64,000 bases of DNA from Cytobacillus oceanisediminis (GCF_007830235.1 NZ_VLKI01000009.1:113230-177229), one strand, 5' to 3'; numbered from the stretch's first letter, positions 52,666 to 61,532 are shown. The notes: generated by a model not told the origin, from the sequence alone. Made by a program: numbers and translations.

Positions 52666-53676
52666 TTGAACATTGGAATTTTAAGCACTGGCTTCTATTT
52701 GCCGAATTCATATATAACGGGGGAGGAAATTGCCAGGGAAGCAGGAATCCCCCGGGAGATTGTGGAAGGTAAAATGGGCATAAAGAAAAAGCCGGTGCCG
52801 GGAGAGAATGACCATACATGTGAAATGGGGATCAAGGCGGCCCGGACAGCTATAAAAAAGGCCGGGATAGATCCCCTTGAAATCGACCTGATCATTTATA
52901 TCGGCGAGGAATATAAAGAGTATCCTCTCTGGACGGCTGGCATCAAGATGCAGGAGGAATTGGGGGCAGCCAATGCCTGGGCGTTTGATGCAGCTCTAAG
53001 GTGCGGAACAGCTGTTATGGCCTTGAAGGTAGCTAAAAATATGATGATGGCTGACCCGGGCATTAACACTGTTCTGCTTGCCGGAGGATACCGGAATGGC
53101 GATTTTATTAGATACAAAAATCCTAGAACAAGATTTATGTATAACCTGGGGGCAGGGGGCGGAGCCATAATCCTGAAAAAAGGCATCTGCAAAAATCTAT
53201 TGTATGAGACCGAAATCATTACAGATGGATCTTTTTCTGAAGATGTCGTTGTTGTTGCAGGAGGGACAAAGAATCCTATGACTCCTGAAGCACTCCAACA
53301 GGGGTTATATCAGCTCGATGTGCTCGATCCGGAGGGTATGAAGCGGCGCCTTGAGCAAAAATCCATGGATAACTTTTTGAATGTTATCCGCCGTTCCGTA
53401 CGCAAAAGCGGTTTTTCAGAAGAGGAAATTGGCTATGCTGCTTTACTTCATATGAAAAAATCAGCACACGATTACGTTTTAAAGGAAATGGGGCTTCCTG
53501 CAGAAGCGTCTATTTATTTGGAGGATTATGGGCATATCGGACAATTTGATCAGATTTTATCACTTGAGCTGGCTGAGAAGGCTGGCAGATTACAAGACGG
53601 CGAAATTGCTGTTTTAGTCAGTGCCGGCATTGGCTACGCCTGGGGAGCAGCGACCATAAGATGGGGAGAGTGTTAG
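52666..53676 (+). CDS. KASIII-like (FabH-family) condensing enzyme
   Basis: 336 residues from TTG 52666, 6 bp after GAGGTG; an earlier in-frame TTG lies before that site. The thiolase fold of the FabH type has nucleophile Cys113 (DAALRCGTAVMAL, compare FabH Cys112) and His262 (LLHMKKSAH). The FabH asparagine position reads YGHIGQFD, i.e. His290. It may use CoA rather than ACP substrates. Next to a PhaZ-like hydrolase, a FabG-like reductase and a thiolase, it could be an acyl-transfer or cleavage enzyme. The hydrolase gene follows 4 bp downstream. Confidence 0.82.
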   Translation: MNIGILSTGFYLPNSYITGEEIAREAGIPREIVEGKMGIKKKPVPGENDHTCEMGIKAARTAIKKAGIDPLEIDLIIYIGEEYKEYPLWTAGIKMQEELGAANAWAFDAALRCGTAVMALKVAKNMMMADPGINTVLLAGGYRNGDFIRYKNPRTRFMYNLGAGGGAIILKKGICKNLLYETEIITDGSFSEDVVVVAGGTKNPMTPEALQQGLYQLDVLDPEGMKRRLEQKSMDNFLNVIRRSVRKSGFSEEEIGYAALLHMKKSAHDYVLKEMGLPAEASIYLEDYGHIGQFDQILSLELAEKAGRLQDGEIAVLVSAGIGYAWGAATIRWGEC

Positions 53677-53680
53677 GTGG

Positions 53681-54574
53681 ATGAGGCAAATTCAATTAAA
53701 GCATGTTAAGCTGCCTAATGGTGAAACGATTGCTTATCGAGAAAGGGAGGGCGGTGAACAGAAGGTCCTTCTAATCCACGGCAATATGAATTCATCCAAG
53801 CATTGGGACGTTGTGCTTGAAAAAATGGATCCGAACTACAATCTGTATGCCATGGATATGAGAGGATTCGGCCTATCAAGCTATCATACTCCCATTTCAT
53901 CAATTAAAGAGTTAGCGGAAGACATAAAGCATTTTGCAGATGAAATTGGCCTTAGAGATTTCTCCATCGTCGGCTGGTCTTTGGGGGGACCTGTATGCAT
54001 GCAATTTGCAGCTGACTATCCGGGTTATTGCAAGAAAATGATCCTCCTTGCACCGGGGTCTACAAGGGGATACCCAATCTATGAAACGAATGAATCCGGG
54101 CAGCCGGATCCCACTAGGAGGATCAGCACCTTGGAGCAGACAAAAAATGATCCGTCAAAAGTAGTGCCAACTGAACAGGCATATGCTTCAGAAAACCGCG
54201 GGTTTCTAAAAATGGTTTACAATGCGGTTATTTATACAAAAAACAAGCCGGAGCCCGAGCGATATGAAGAGTACATTGACGATATGCTTACCCAAAGAAA
54301 TTACGCTGAAACGGTGCATGCGCTGAATACATTTAACATTAGCGGCAAGTTTAATGGCTTAATCAAAGGGAACGGGCAAGCCCGCCAAATTGGCATTCCG
54401 GTTTTAGTCCTTTTAGGAGACCGTGATTTGGTCATTTCTAAACAAATGGCTGAAGAAATTATCGAGGACATAGGAGAAAATGCAAGCTTTGTCGAATTAG
54501 GAGATTGCGGACATTCGCCGCCGATCGATGATATAGATCAGCTGCTTTGTGTAATGTCAGAATTTTTAAATTAA
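53681..54574 (+). CDS. Alpha/beta hydrolase, PhaZ-like (intracellular short-chain PHA depolymerase type)
   Basis: 297 residues. The triad is Ser100 in VGWSLGGP, Asp in LGDRDLV and His in CGHSPP; the oxyanion region is LIHGNMNSSKHWD. The overall pattern (YTKNKPEPERYEEYIDDMLTQRNY, NISGKFNG) recalls the Bacillus thuringiensis intracellular PhaZ, from memory. It could cleave poly- or oligo-3-hydroxybutyrate, or a related ester or lactone. It lies between the KASIII-like and reductase genes, 4 and 19 bp away. Confidence 0.78.
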   Translation: MRQIQLKHVKLPNGETIAYREREGGEQKVLLIHGNMNSSKHWDVVLEKMDPNYNLYAMDMRGFGLSSYHTPISSIKELAEDIKHFADEIGLRDFSIVGWSLGGPVCMQFAADYPGYCKKMILLAPGSTRGYPIYETNESGQPDPTRRISTLEQTKNDPSKVVPTEQAYASENRGFLKMVYNAVIYTKNKPEPERYEEYIDDMLTQRNYAETVHALNTFNISGKFNGLIKGNGQARQIGIPVLVLLGDRDLVISKQMAEEIIEDIGENASFVELGDCGHSPPIDDIDQLLCVMSEFLN

Positions 54575-54593
54575 TATAACGGAGGTGCAACAG

Positions 54594-55334
54594 ATGAGAC
54601 TTAAAGGGAAAACAGCCATTATCACCGGTGCCGCCAACGGTATTGGCCTTGCAGCGGCAGAAAGGTTTGCCAGTGAAGGAGCCGCGGTGGCTATGGCAGA
54701 TTATAATGCCGACCTTGGAAAAACAAGAGCACAGGAGCTAAAAGATAAAGGATTCAACGTAGAATTTTTCCAGGTGAATGTGGCAGACAGGCAAAGCATA
54801 GACGAAATGGTTGAAGCCGTAAAAGAAGCATTCGGAAAGATTAATATTTTAGTAAATAACGCAGGAATTACAAGAGACGGCATGCTGTCGAAATTATCTG
54901 CTGAAGATTTTCAGGCAGTATTGGATGTCAATCTTTCTGGTGTGTTTCACTGCACGCAAGCAGTCCTGCCGGCCATGCTGGAGCAGGGAGGCGGAAAAAT
55001 TATCAATACTTCATCCGTTTCCGGAGTCTATGGAAATATCGGCCAAACAAACTACGCTGCAGCAAAAGCAGGGGTAGTCGGCATGACTAAGACTTGGGCA
55101 AAGGAATTGGGAAGAAAAGGAATCAACGTGAATGCGGTTGCTCCTGGATTTATCGAAACCGGCATGACTGCAAAGGTTCCAGAAAAGGTAATCGGGCAAA
55201 TGAAAGGAATGGTCCCGCTTGGCAGGCTTGGAAGTCCGGAAGACATTGCTAACGCATATTTGTTCCTTGCTTCCAATGAATCCGATTATGTTAACGGAAC
55301 CGTCCTTCATGTAGATGGCGGGATTATGATGTAA
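54594..55334 (+). CDS. FabG/PhaB-like SDR oxidoreductase
   Basis: 246 residues from ATG 54594; the GTG at 54585 is within GGAGGTG. Classical SDR: TGAANGIG cofactor loop (11-18), NNAGITRDGML, catalytic Ser and YxxxK in SSVSGVYGNIGQTNYAAAK, and the end GTVLHVDGG. It interconverts 3-oxoacyl and 3-hydroxyacyl thioesters. In this cluster it may act on acetoacetyl- or 3-hydroxyacyl-CoA. Confidence 0.88.
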   Translation: MRLKGKTAIITGAANGIGLAAAERFASEGAAVAMADYNADLGKTRAQELKDKGFNVEFFQVNVADRQSIDEMVEAVKEAFGKINILVNNAGITRDGMLSKLSAEDFQAVLDVNLSGVFHCTQAVLPAMLEQGGGKIINTSSVSGVYGNIGQTNYAAAKAGVVGMTKTWAKELGRKGINVNAVAPGFIETGMTAKVPEKVIGQMKGMVPLGRLGSPEDIANAYLFLASNESDYVNGTVLHVDGGIMM

Positions 55335-55396
55335 CGGCCAGATTTCGAGCGGATGTTCGGAAAAATGGCTGAGGAAAATAAATGAGGTGAAAAGGG

Positions 55397-56575
55397 ATGA
55401 GAAATGTTGTAATAACATCAGCAGTCAGAACACCGGTCGGAACATTCGGAGGAGTCTTTAAGGATCTTCTTCCGACAGATTTAATTGTTCCGGCTTTAAA
55501 AGAAGCTTCGGAGAGAAGCGGACTGCAAAGCAATGAGGTGGATGAGGTCATTTTAGGGCACTGCATCCAGCGAACGGATGAGCCAAATACGGCTAGAACA
55601 GCTGCTTTGCTTGCAGGCTTTGATGATACGGCAACCGGATTTACTGTACAAAGACAATGTGCTTCCGGTATGCAGGCGATTATTTCAGCTGCTTTGCAAA
55701 TTCAATCCGGAATGTCAGATATCGTCATTGCCGGCGGAGTGGAAGCAATGAGCTCCAGCCCCTATGTATTAAAGCAGCATCGCTGGGGCGCCCGCATGCA
55801 GCATGGACAGGTAACTGATACAGTTTGGGAAATTCTTGAGGATCCGATCCATCATATTATGATGGGGGAGACTGCGGAAAACCTGGCAGAAATCTATGGC
55901 ATTACAAGAGAAGAACAGGATGAAATTGCATTTCTTAGCCATCAAAGAGCTTTACATGCAATTGAAAACGGTTACTTTGACTCACAAATCGTTCCAATTA
56001 CTGTGAAGTCCCGTAAAGGGAAGGTTACTGTTACACAGGATGAAAATCCGCGTGGTGATTTAACTGCAGAAAAACTTAGCAGACTGAATCCTGTATTCAG
56101 AAAAGGTGGATCCGTTACGGCAGGAAATGCATCCAGCCTTAATGACGGCGGAGCAGCGCTTGTCTTAATGCCAGAAGAATTGGCACTTGAAAAGGGGCTA
56201 AAGCCGCTGGCTAAAATAGTTGGTTTCTCAGTGGCAGGGGTGGACCCTAAAGTAATGGGAAGAGGACCGGTGCCAGCTGTCAAAAAAGGACTTGCCAATG
56301 TAGAATGGTCCCTTGAAGATGCAGACTTAATTGAAGTTAATGAAGCTTTTGCAGCTCAATATTTGGCAGTTGAAAAGGAACTGGGCTTGAACCGTGAAAA
56401 GGTAAATGTAAACGGAAGCGGAATCAGCCTGGGCCACCCAATTGGCTGTACAGGAGCGCGTCTTGTTGTAAGCCTTGTCCACGAATTGAAAAGAAGAGGC
56501 GGACAAAGAGGAATTGCATCCTTATGTGTCGGCGGCGGCATGGGTGCCACAGTTTTTGTTGAAACATACGAATAA
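55397..56575 (+). CDS. Acetyl-CoA acyltransferase (thiolase)
   Basis: 392 residues with an AATGAGGTGAAA ribosome-binding site. Catalytic Cys88 (VQRQCASGMQAI), His in GHPIGCTGARLV and Cys in ASLCVGGGMGA are intact. It cleaves 3-oxoacyl-CoA to acetyl-CoA, or the reverse. Last gene of the operon that begins at 47534. Confidence 0.92.
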   Translation: MRNVVITSAVRTPVGTFGGVFKDLLPTDLIVPALKEASERSGLQSNEVDEVILGHCIQRTDEPNTARTAALLAGFDDTATGFTVQRQCASGMQAIISAALQIQSGMSDIVIAGGVEAMSSSPYVLKQHRWGARMQHGQVTDTVWEILEDPIHHIMMGETAENLAEIYGITREEQDEIAFLSHQRALHAIENGYFDSQIVPITVKSRKGKVTVTQDENPRGDLTAEKLSRLNPVFRKGGSVTAGNASSLNDGGAALVLMPEELALEKGLKPLAKIVGFSVAGVDPKVMGRGPVPAVKKGLANVEWSLEDADLIEVNEAFAAQYLAVEKELGLNREKVNVNGSGISLGHPIGCTGARLVVSLVHELKRRGGQRGIASLCVGGGMGATVFVETYE

Positions 56576-56668
56576 AGGGTTCCTTCGGGAGCTCTTTTCT
56601 TTATGAGCGGCCGCTCAAGTATAGGGGAAACGAAAAAGGCTTCGAATTTTTCAAAACCAGTAATAAGG

Positions 56669-56888
56669 AGGTCCAATCGTGCCCTTGGAGCGGGTAAAGC
56701 GAAGAGAAAGGGAACGAAAGAGGTCTAATGGTGCCCTTGGAGCGGGTAAAGCGGAGAGAAAGGGAACGAAAGAGGTCCAATCGTGCCCTTGGAGCGGGTA
56801 AAGCGGAGAGAAAGGGAACGAAAGAGGTCCAATCGTGCCCTTGGAGCGGGTAAAGCGGAGAGAAAGGGAACGAAAGAGATACAATCTC
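56669..56888. repeat. Tandem array B, exact 52-bp period, four units plus a partial
   Basis: AGGTCCAATCGTGCCCTTGG (with minor variants) begins at 56669, 56721, 56773 and 56825, with a degenerate fifth start at 56877. Units are almost identical. Each contains an imperfect inverted repeat (TCGTGCCCTT / AAGGGAACGA). Non-coding, since 52 is not a multiple of 3. The unit sequence is unrelated to array A at 32.45 kb although the period is the same. Confidence 0.92.
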
Positions 56889-57069
56889 CCCCCGAATTTA
56901 GGCACTCTCCATAAATATAGGGAAAAAGCACCTGAACCATGCTAGAAGACAAGCAAACCAGCAAGTTTTTTGGACAAGAGAACGGGATATCCTCGAAAAA
57001 ATCAATATATCCGCGAAAGCTTTCTCTGATGGTTTCCAAAGATACAAAATTAAAAATAGGAGTGTTATC

Positions 57070-57447
57070 ATGAAAAGCCCAGTAAAAAACCATGTTGGTG
57101 CTATTTTTATCCATGTAAAAGATATGAACAGAGCGATCGCTTTCTATTCGGCCTTGCTCGGACTTCCGAAAAAGGACACAGCCCATGAAGGCACCATTTA
57201 TGATTTGCCGGTATCAGGCGGATCTGGTATTATTCTCGATGCCAATAAAGGGATAGTTGCCAAGCAGGATGCAAAGCCGCTTTTCTTTTTCGATACGAAT
57301 GATATTTACCAATCTTATGACTACGTCAAATCTATAAATGCAGAAATTTTTAGCGAGATTGAAGAGCATGGGGATATTTCCTTTTTTAATTTCCGGGACA
57401 GTGAAGGCAACCTGCTGATGATTTGCGAGGATAAAAGAAAGATATAA
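57070..57447 (+). CDS. VOC/glyoxalase-family protein
   Basis: 125 residues after TAGGAG. A single VOC unit begins HVGAIFIHVKDMNRAIAFYSALLGLP and ends FFNFRDSEGNLLMICED, with a potential metal histidine and glutamate. The function is not determined; such proteins include isomerases, dioxygenases and resistance proteins. It lies between array B and the acyl-CoA ligase, with its own terminator. Confidence 0.8.
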   Translation: MKSPVKNHVGAIFIHVKDMNRAIAFYSALLGLPKKDTAHEGTIYDLPVSGGSGIILDANKGIVAKQDAKPLFFFDTNDIYQSYDYVKSINAEIFSEIEEHGDISFFNFRDSEGNLLMICEDKRKI

Positions 57448-57461
57448 TGATAATTCACTGC

Positions 57462-57496
57462 GAAATCCCGCCAAACTTTTAGTCTGGCGGGATTTT
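57462..57496 (+). terminator. VOC gene terminator
   Basis: An 11-bp stem (AAATCCCGCCA / TGGCGGGATTT) followed by T. Confidence 0.85.
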
Positions 57497-57504
57497 CGGG
57501 CGTC

Positions 57505-57537
57505 TGTAACTATGTTGTAACTCCACCTTTATACAAT
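57505..57537 (+). promoter_or_regulatory. SARP-type promoter 2, upstream of acyl-CoA ligase
   Basis: TGTAAC at 57505 and 57516 (11-bp direct repeat), then exactly 10 bp, then TACAAT at 57532. The layout is identical to the promoter at 47449-47481, although spacer sequences differ. It places the ligase in the same predicted regulon. Confidence 0.65.
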
Positions 57538-57567
57538 TAGTTTATCTTGTAAGAAGGAGAGATTGTT

Positions 57568-59094
57568 GTGGGGCGGGAATTCGACTGGCTGGAGAATAGA
57601 GCGGGGCTGAAACCGGATTCTATAGCCATAATAGATGCGGAGCAAAATAAAAAATGGACCTATTCGGAGATTTATAGCCGGACAGAATCACTTGCAGGCT
57701 GGTTAAATGGGCAGGGAATCCAAAAAGGTGACCGTGTTGCCTTACTGGCTCCCAATGATATTAGTTATTTTGATTTGCTGTTTGCCTGCGGGAAGATAGG
57801 GGCGATATTCGTACCTGTCAATTGGCGCTTATCGATCGAAGAAATGAAGTATATCCTGGAAGACTGTACGCCCAAAATAGTAGCCTATCACTCCCAATTT
57901 TCCGATACGGTAGATCAACTGGAAAATAATGCGTTCAAGTCATTGCGAATAAACGGAGAGCAATATAATCAGGTGGCAGTGAGCAGCCTGAGGGTAAACT
58001 ATAATGAGCTGCTGAACGAAACTGATCCGCTAGCCATGATATATACTGGCGGGACTACGGGGAAACCAAAAGGAGTGGTGTTATCCCATCAGTCCATTTT
58101 GTGGAATGGATTGAATACGGTTGTCAGCTGGAATTTGTCAGAGGAGGATATTACCCTGACCTATATGCCGTTATTCCATACCGGGGGCTTAAATGCACTA
58201 TCCATTCCGTTGCTGATGACAGGGGGGACTGTTGTTCTTGGAAATGATTATGATCCGAGGAAAGCAATCGAATATTTGAATCATTATAGATGCACAATTG
58301 TTTTGCTTGTGCCAACCATGTACCATATGATGACAGAAACATCTCAGTTTCAGCAATCATCATTCCCTTACATGAAGGTATTCCTGTCCGGTGGAGCACC
58401 ATGCCCCCTAGATATATACGAGAAGTTTAAGAAAAAGGGCCTTTTGTTCAAGGAAGGATATGGCTTAACTGAAGCGGGGCCCAATAACTTTTTTATCAAA
58501 CCAGAAGAGGCTGATGATAAACGGGGCTCTGTTGGGAAGCCAATGGTTTTTAATAAAATAAAAATCATTAAAGAAAACGGCCTGGAAGCAGGACCCCATG
58601 AGGTCGGAGAACTGCTGGTCAAAGGGAAGCATTCTTTCAGCTGCTACTGGAACAATGAAAAAGCGACACAAGCAGCCCTGAAAAATGGCTGGCTGCATAC
58701 CGGCGATTTAGCAAAACGGGACAAAGAAGGCTACTACTACATTGTCGGGCGGAAGAAAGACATGATCATAACCGGTGGCGAGAATGTATATCCGCTTGAG
58801 GTTGAGCATTGGCTATCCTCCCATCCACAAATAAATGAAGCAGCAGTCATCGGAATTCCAGACCGCAAATGGGGCGAAACGGTTTCGGCTTTTATAAGCT
58901 TAAAGGGCGACCAGACCTTATCTACTGCTGACCTCAAGGAATATTGCGGCTGCAGGCTCGGCAGATACAAGATTCCCAAGCATATTTTTTTCGTAAAGGA
59001 GCTGCCCAAAACGCCTGTCGGCAAAATTGATAAAAAGAAGTTAAAAATGCTTGGAAGACAATTAACCCAGGAAAAGAAGGATTCCATCTCTTAA
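57568..59094 (+). CDS. Class I acyl-CoA synthetase (AMP-forming)
   Basis: 508 residues from GTG 57568 (AGAAGGAGAG). P-loop [66 protein letters not shown] and PKTPVGKIDKKKL are all intact. The substrate could be a short- to medium-chain or aromatic acid. Its promoter matches that of the importer operon, so it probably activates the imported or released acid. The acetyltransferase gene follows after 31 bp. Confidence 0.9.
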   Translation: MGREFDWLENRAGLKPDSIAIIDAEQNKKWTYSEIYSRTESLAGWLNGQGIQKGDRVALLAPNDISYFDLLFACGKIGAIFVPVNWRLSIEEMKYILEDCTPKIVAYHSQFSDTVDQLENNAFKSLRINGEQYNQVAVSSLRVNYNELLNETDPLAMIYTGGTTGKPKGVVLSHQSILWNGLNTVVSWNLSEEDITLTYMPLFHTGGLNALSIPLLMTGGTVVLGNDYDPRKAIEYLNHYRCTIVLLVPTMYHMMTETSQFQQSSFPYMKVFLSGGAPCPLDIYEKFKKKGLLFKEGYGLTEAGPNNFFIKPEEADDKRGSVGKPMVFNKIKIIKENGLEAGPHEVGELLVKGKHSFSCYWNNEKATQAALKNGWLHTGDLAKRDKEGYYYIVGRKKDMIITGGENVYPLEVEHWLSSHPQINEAAVIGIPDRKWGETVSAFISLKGDQTLSTADLKEYCGCRLGRYKIPKHIFFVKELPKTPVGKIDKKKLKMLGRQLTQEKKDSIS

Positions 59095-59125
59095 AGCAGA
59101 AATTATTGTTCCGGGGGTGATGAAA

Positions 59126-59665
59126 ATGCTCAGCGGAAAAATATTGTCCGGAAAAGATATAGCATTGGGAGCTTTTAATGGGGAAGATATAAAAAAGATC
59201 ATCCAGTGGTATACAGATGAAAAAATAATGCGCAACCTGGATGCATTGCCTGTAAAACCTAAGCAGGAAACGGAAATAAAAAAGTGGCTGGATGAATCTT
59301 CGCAAGATACTTTCAGATTTGCCATCCGGTTAAAAGATACAAATGAACTCATCGGCTATGCTGAGATAAACGGTATTCTATGGCCGCATCGCACCGGCTG
59401 GATTACCCTCGCCATTGCTGATGAATCCAAATGGGGGAAAGGCTATGGAAAAGAGGCTATGCAATGCCTTATTCGTTATGCTTTCATGGAATTGAATCTG
59501 CACAGGCTGCAGCTTACTGTATTTTCGTATAATAGCAGAGCAGTTTCACTGTATGAAATTCTTGGATTCCAAAGGGAAGGCAGCTTCAGAGATTTTCTTG
59601 AACGCGATGGAAGCCGGCATGATATGTATTTATACGGGCTGCTTCGGCCAGAATGGAAAGAGTAA
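59126..59665 (+). CDS. GNAT family N-acetyltransferase (RimJ/RimL-like)
   Basis: 179 residues from ATG 59126; a GTG and an ATG slightly upstream overlap the GGGGGTGA site. GNAT motif A is WGKGYGKEAMQCLIRYAF, with LNRLQLT-like LHRLQLTVFSYNSRAVSLYEILGF downstream. The acceptor is unknown. Probably co-transcribed with the acyl-CoA ligase. Confidence 0.85.
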   Translation: MLSGKILSGKDIALGAFNGEDIKKIIQWYTDEKIMRNLDALPVKPKQETEIKKWLDESSQDTFRFAIRLKDTNELIGYAEINGILWPHRTGWITLAIADESKWGKGYGKEAMQCLIRYAFMELNLHRLQLTVFSYNSRAVSLYEILGFQREGSFRDFLERDGSRHDMYLYGLLRPEWKE

Positions 59666-59697
59666 AACAAGCGCGGTATGAACCGCGCTTGTTTATT
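59665..59697 (+). terminator. Acetyltransferase gene terminator
   Basis: A perfect 13-bp stem (AAACAAGCGCGGT / ACCGCGCTTGTTT). Confidence 0.85.
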
Positions 59698-59709
59698 AAA
59701 AAAAAATAT

Positions 59710-60060
59710 AACTTTGAACTACTATAACTGTCTAACTCCCGCACCCTATCGACTCGACGTGCTTCCCTCACCTCGTCTATGACGACGCACAAGACGTACG
59801 CATTTCCTAGCGTTATAAGTCAACATCAAATCGCTATCGCTCTTCGTGTTTCCTTTATCTCAAAAAAGGAACTCAGACTAAAAGCGCCACGTTCTCCCGA
59901 AATCTCCCGCTTTTGGTCGTGCGATGTATCGCTGCCGTAGCTTTCCTTGTCCTGTCACAACGTCGGAGTGACCCACATCCTCCCAAAACTGCCGAAGCCT
60001 TCCTTGTCCTTTAGGCCCAGTCCACCACGCTCCGTCGATAGGCAAAGGGGCCTTCGCTTT
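59710..60060. repeat. Long diverged GCGCC/CGCTTTTCT-type intergenic repeat
   Basis: About 350 bp with no gene. It opens ACTATAACTGTCTAACTCCCGC, close to AACTGTCTAGCTCCAGCGCC at 61447, and ends CCTTCGCTTTTCTT, close to the CGCTTTTCTATT ends of the other copies. The interior is longer and mostly different. It runs right up to the stop codon of the minus-strand MFS gene. Confidence 0.5.
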
Positions 60061-60062
60061 TC

Positions 60063-61217
60063 TTATTCCGATTGCGGGGAAAGAGCAGTTTCTTTTGATA
60101 AAAAATAACCAAGAACTATGTTCATAAGGAAGAAGGCAAGGAGCAGCTGCAATACATATTCATATTGAAGGACCATTACAACCGGCGAGGCAAGGCTGGC
60201 TCCGGTTAAAAGGATAAATGAATAAAGAGAAAGTGCTTTTGCCCGATCCATCCCTGCGATCAAGCCAATGAGTGTAATGACAGTCGGGACAAGCAGGGAG
60301 ATGGAAGCCACAAATAGTATGGAAAAGGCCATTAAAGCAGGTGTACTGCTGAATACAGCCATATTAATAATGCTAAAAATGCCCAAAATCAACCCGAGCT
60401 TCATGGTTGCATAAATGCCAATTCGGTCTATTAGCCTACCGGTAAAGAGAGACAGGAGTGCCCCGATTAAACCAACCGCTCTTAAAATAAACAAATCCTC
60501 CCTGGTTCCCTGAAAAAATCTTCCTATCGCATCGTATAAAGCTACAAAAGAAAACAGCAAAGTAAACGTAATGGCGTAACATTTTAATAGGCTGCCGTTT
60601 TTTAATAGATGTTTCATAATGTGAAAAACGGAAACTTTTGATTCAGATGGAAGTGAGGTGCTGGGCAAAATTTTGTATGATATAAGAAAGAGTACGAAAT
60701 AACAAATGGCAAAGAAATAAAAAGCATAGGTCCAATGATAATAAATGGTGATTGTTGAACTGATAAGCTGTCCAAGAATACCGGCAACAAGAAATCCTGT
60801 GTTAATAAATACAAGCAGCAGGGTTCGTTTCTTTGGCGGAAAAAGGTCAAAGGAATAAGCAAAAGCAACAGGTGCGAAACTGCCAAGTGTCAGCCCCTGA
60901 ATCGACCTGGTTATATAAAGCGTCTCAACACTTGATGAAAGCCCCACAGCAAAAGTGGACAATGCTGAGGCGAGCAAACCGATAATGATAATTTTTCGCC
61001 TGCCGAACGTATCTGAAGCAGGGCCAAAGTATAGCAAGCCGGCTGCATAAAAAATGGCAAAAAGACTGCCTCCGCCGACAATATAATTTTCATTCACGTT
61101 AAATGAGTCCGCTATGTCCCCGTAAATAGGAATAAGCGTATAAATATTGCTGGCAACAAAAATGCCTGTTACAGTCAAAATAATGGAGGTTGCCAGCAGA
61201 ATTGGTTTTGAAATCAT
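60063..61217 (-). CDS. MFS transporter
   Basis: 384 residues, about twelve helices, with AGGTGATATAG before the ATG. The loop 2-3 motif GPASDTFGRRK and YITRSIQGLTLGSFAPVAFAYSFDLFPPKKR are typical of drug/metabolite exporters such as YdhP- or YnfM-like proteins. The substrate is unknown. It is divergent from addB, separated by repeat DNA. Confidence 0.87.
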   Translation of the reverse strand: MISKPILLATSIILTVTGIFVASNIYTLIPIYGDIADSFNVNENYIVGGGSLFAIFYAAGLLYFGPASDTFGRRKIIIIGLLASALSTFAVGLSSSVETLYITRSIQGLTLGSFAPVAFAYSFDLFPPKKRTLLLVFINTGFLVAGILGQLISSTITIYYHWTYAFYFFAICYFVLFLISYKILPSTSLPSESKVSVFHIMKHLLKNGSLLKCYAITFTLLFSFVALYDAIGRFFQGTREDLFILRAVGLIGALLSLFTGRLIDRIGIYATMKLGLILGIFSIINMAVFSSTPALMAFSILFVASISLLVPTVITLIGLIAGMDRAKALSLYSFILLTGASLASPVVMVLQYEYVLQLLLAFFLMNIVLGYFLSKETALSPQSE

Positions 61218-61339
61218 CTATATCACCTGCCACCATAACCTATGCAGGATAGCCTGTATATGAAAGTTGTTTTATTTCCACATTTTTGAAAGATCCCATA
61301 CGAAAAATTGAACAGCTTATATGATAAAATAATTTTAGA

Positions 61340-61527
61340 GAATAGATATAAACTGAAAGCTTGCTAGTCAGCAAGCTTGCCGGCAGATGGCTATCGATAA
61401 GCATCTGCGCTTTTCTATTAAGGTAAGTATATATTTCTAAATTTCGATAACTGTCTAGCTCCAGCGCCTACCCCCTCGAGATGTCGGGGGTGACCAAGGC
61501 GCTTCCGCTTTTCTATTAAGGAGGAAA
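61340..61527 (+). repeat. CTAGCTCCAGCGCC-type hairpin repeats abutting addB
   Basis: Two adjacent hairpin units. The first has AGCTTGC/GCAAGCT and CAGATG/CATCTG arms and ends GCGCTTTTCTATTAAGG (about 61413). The second begins CTGTCTAGCTCCAGCGCC, has a CCCCCTCGAGATGTCGGGGG arm and ends CCGCTTTTCTATTAAGGAGG. The AGGAGG at its end is the addB ribosome-binding site, the same junction as at yhfI. Confidence 0.65.
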
Positions 61528-61532
61528 AACAT

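Noticed and set aside
56651..57186. Minus-strand frames of 84 and 153 codons over the 52-bp array
   Set aside because: The repeats shift frame at every unit, and the longer frame continues antisense into the VOC gene; these are shadows.
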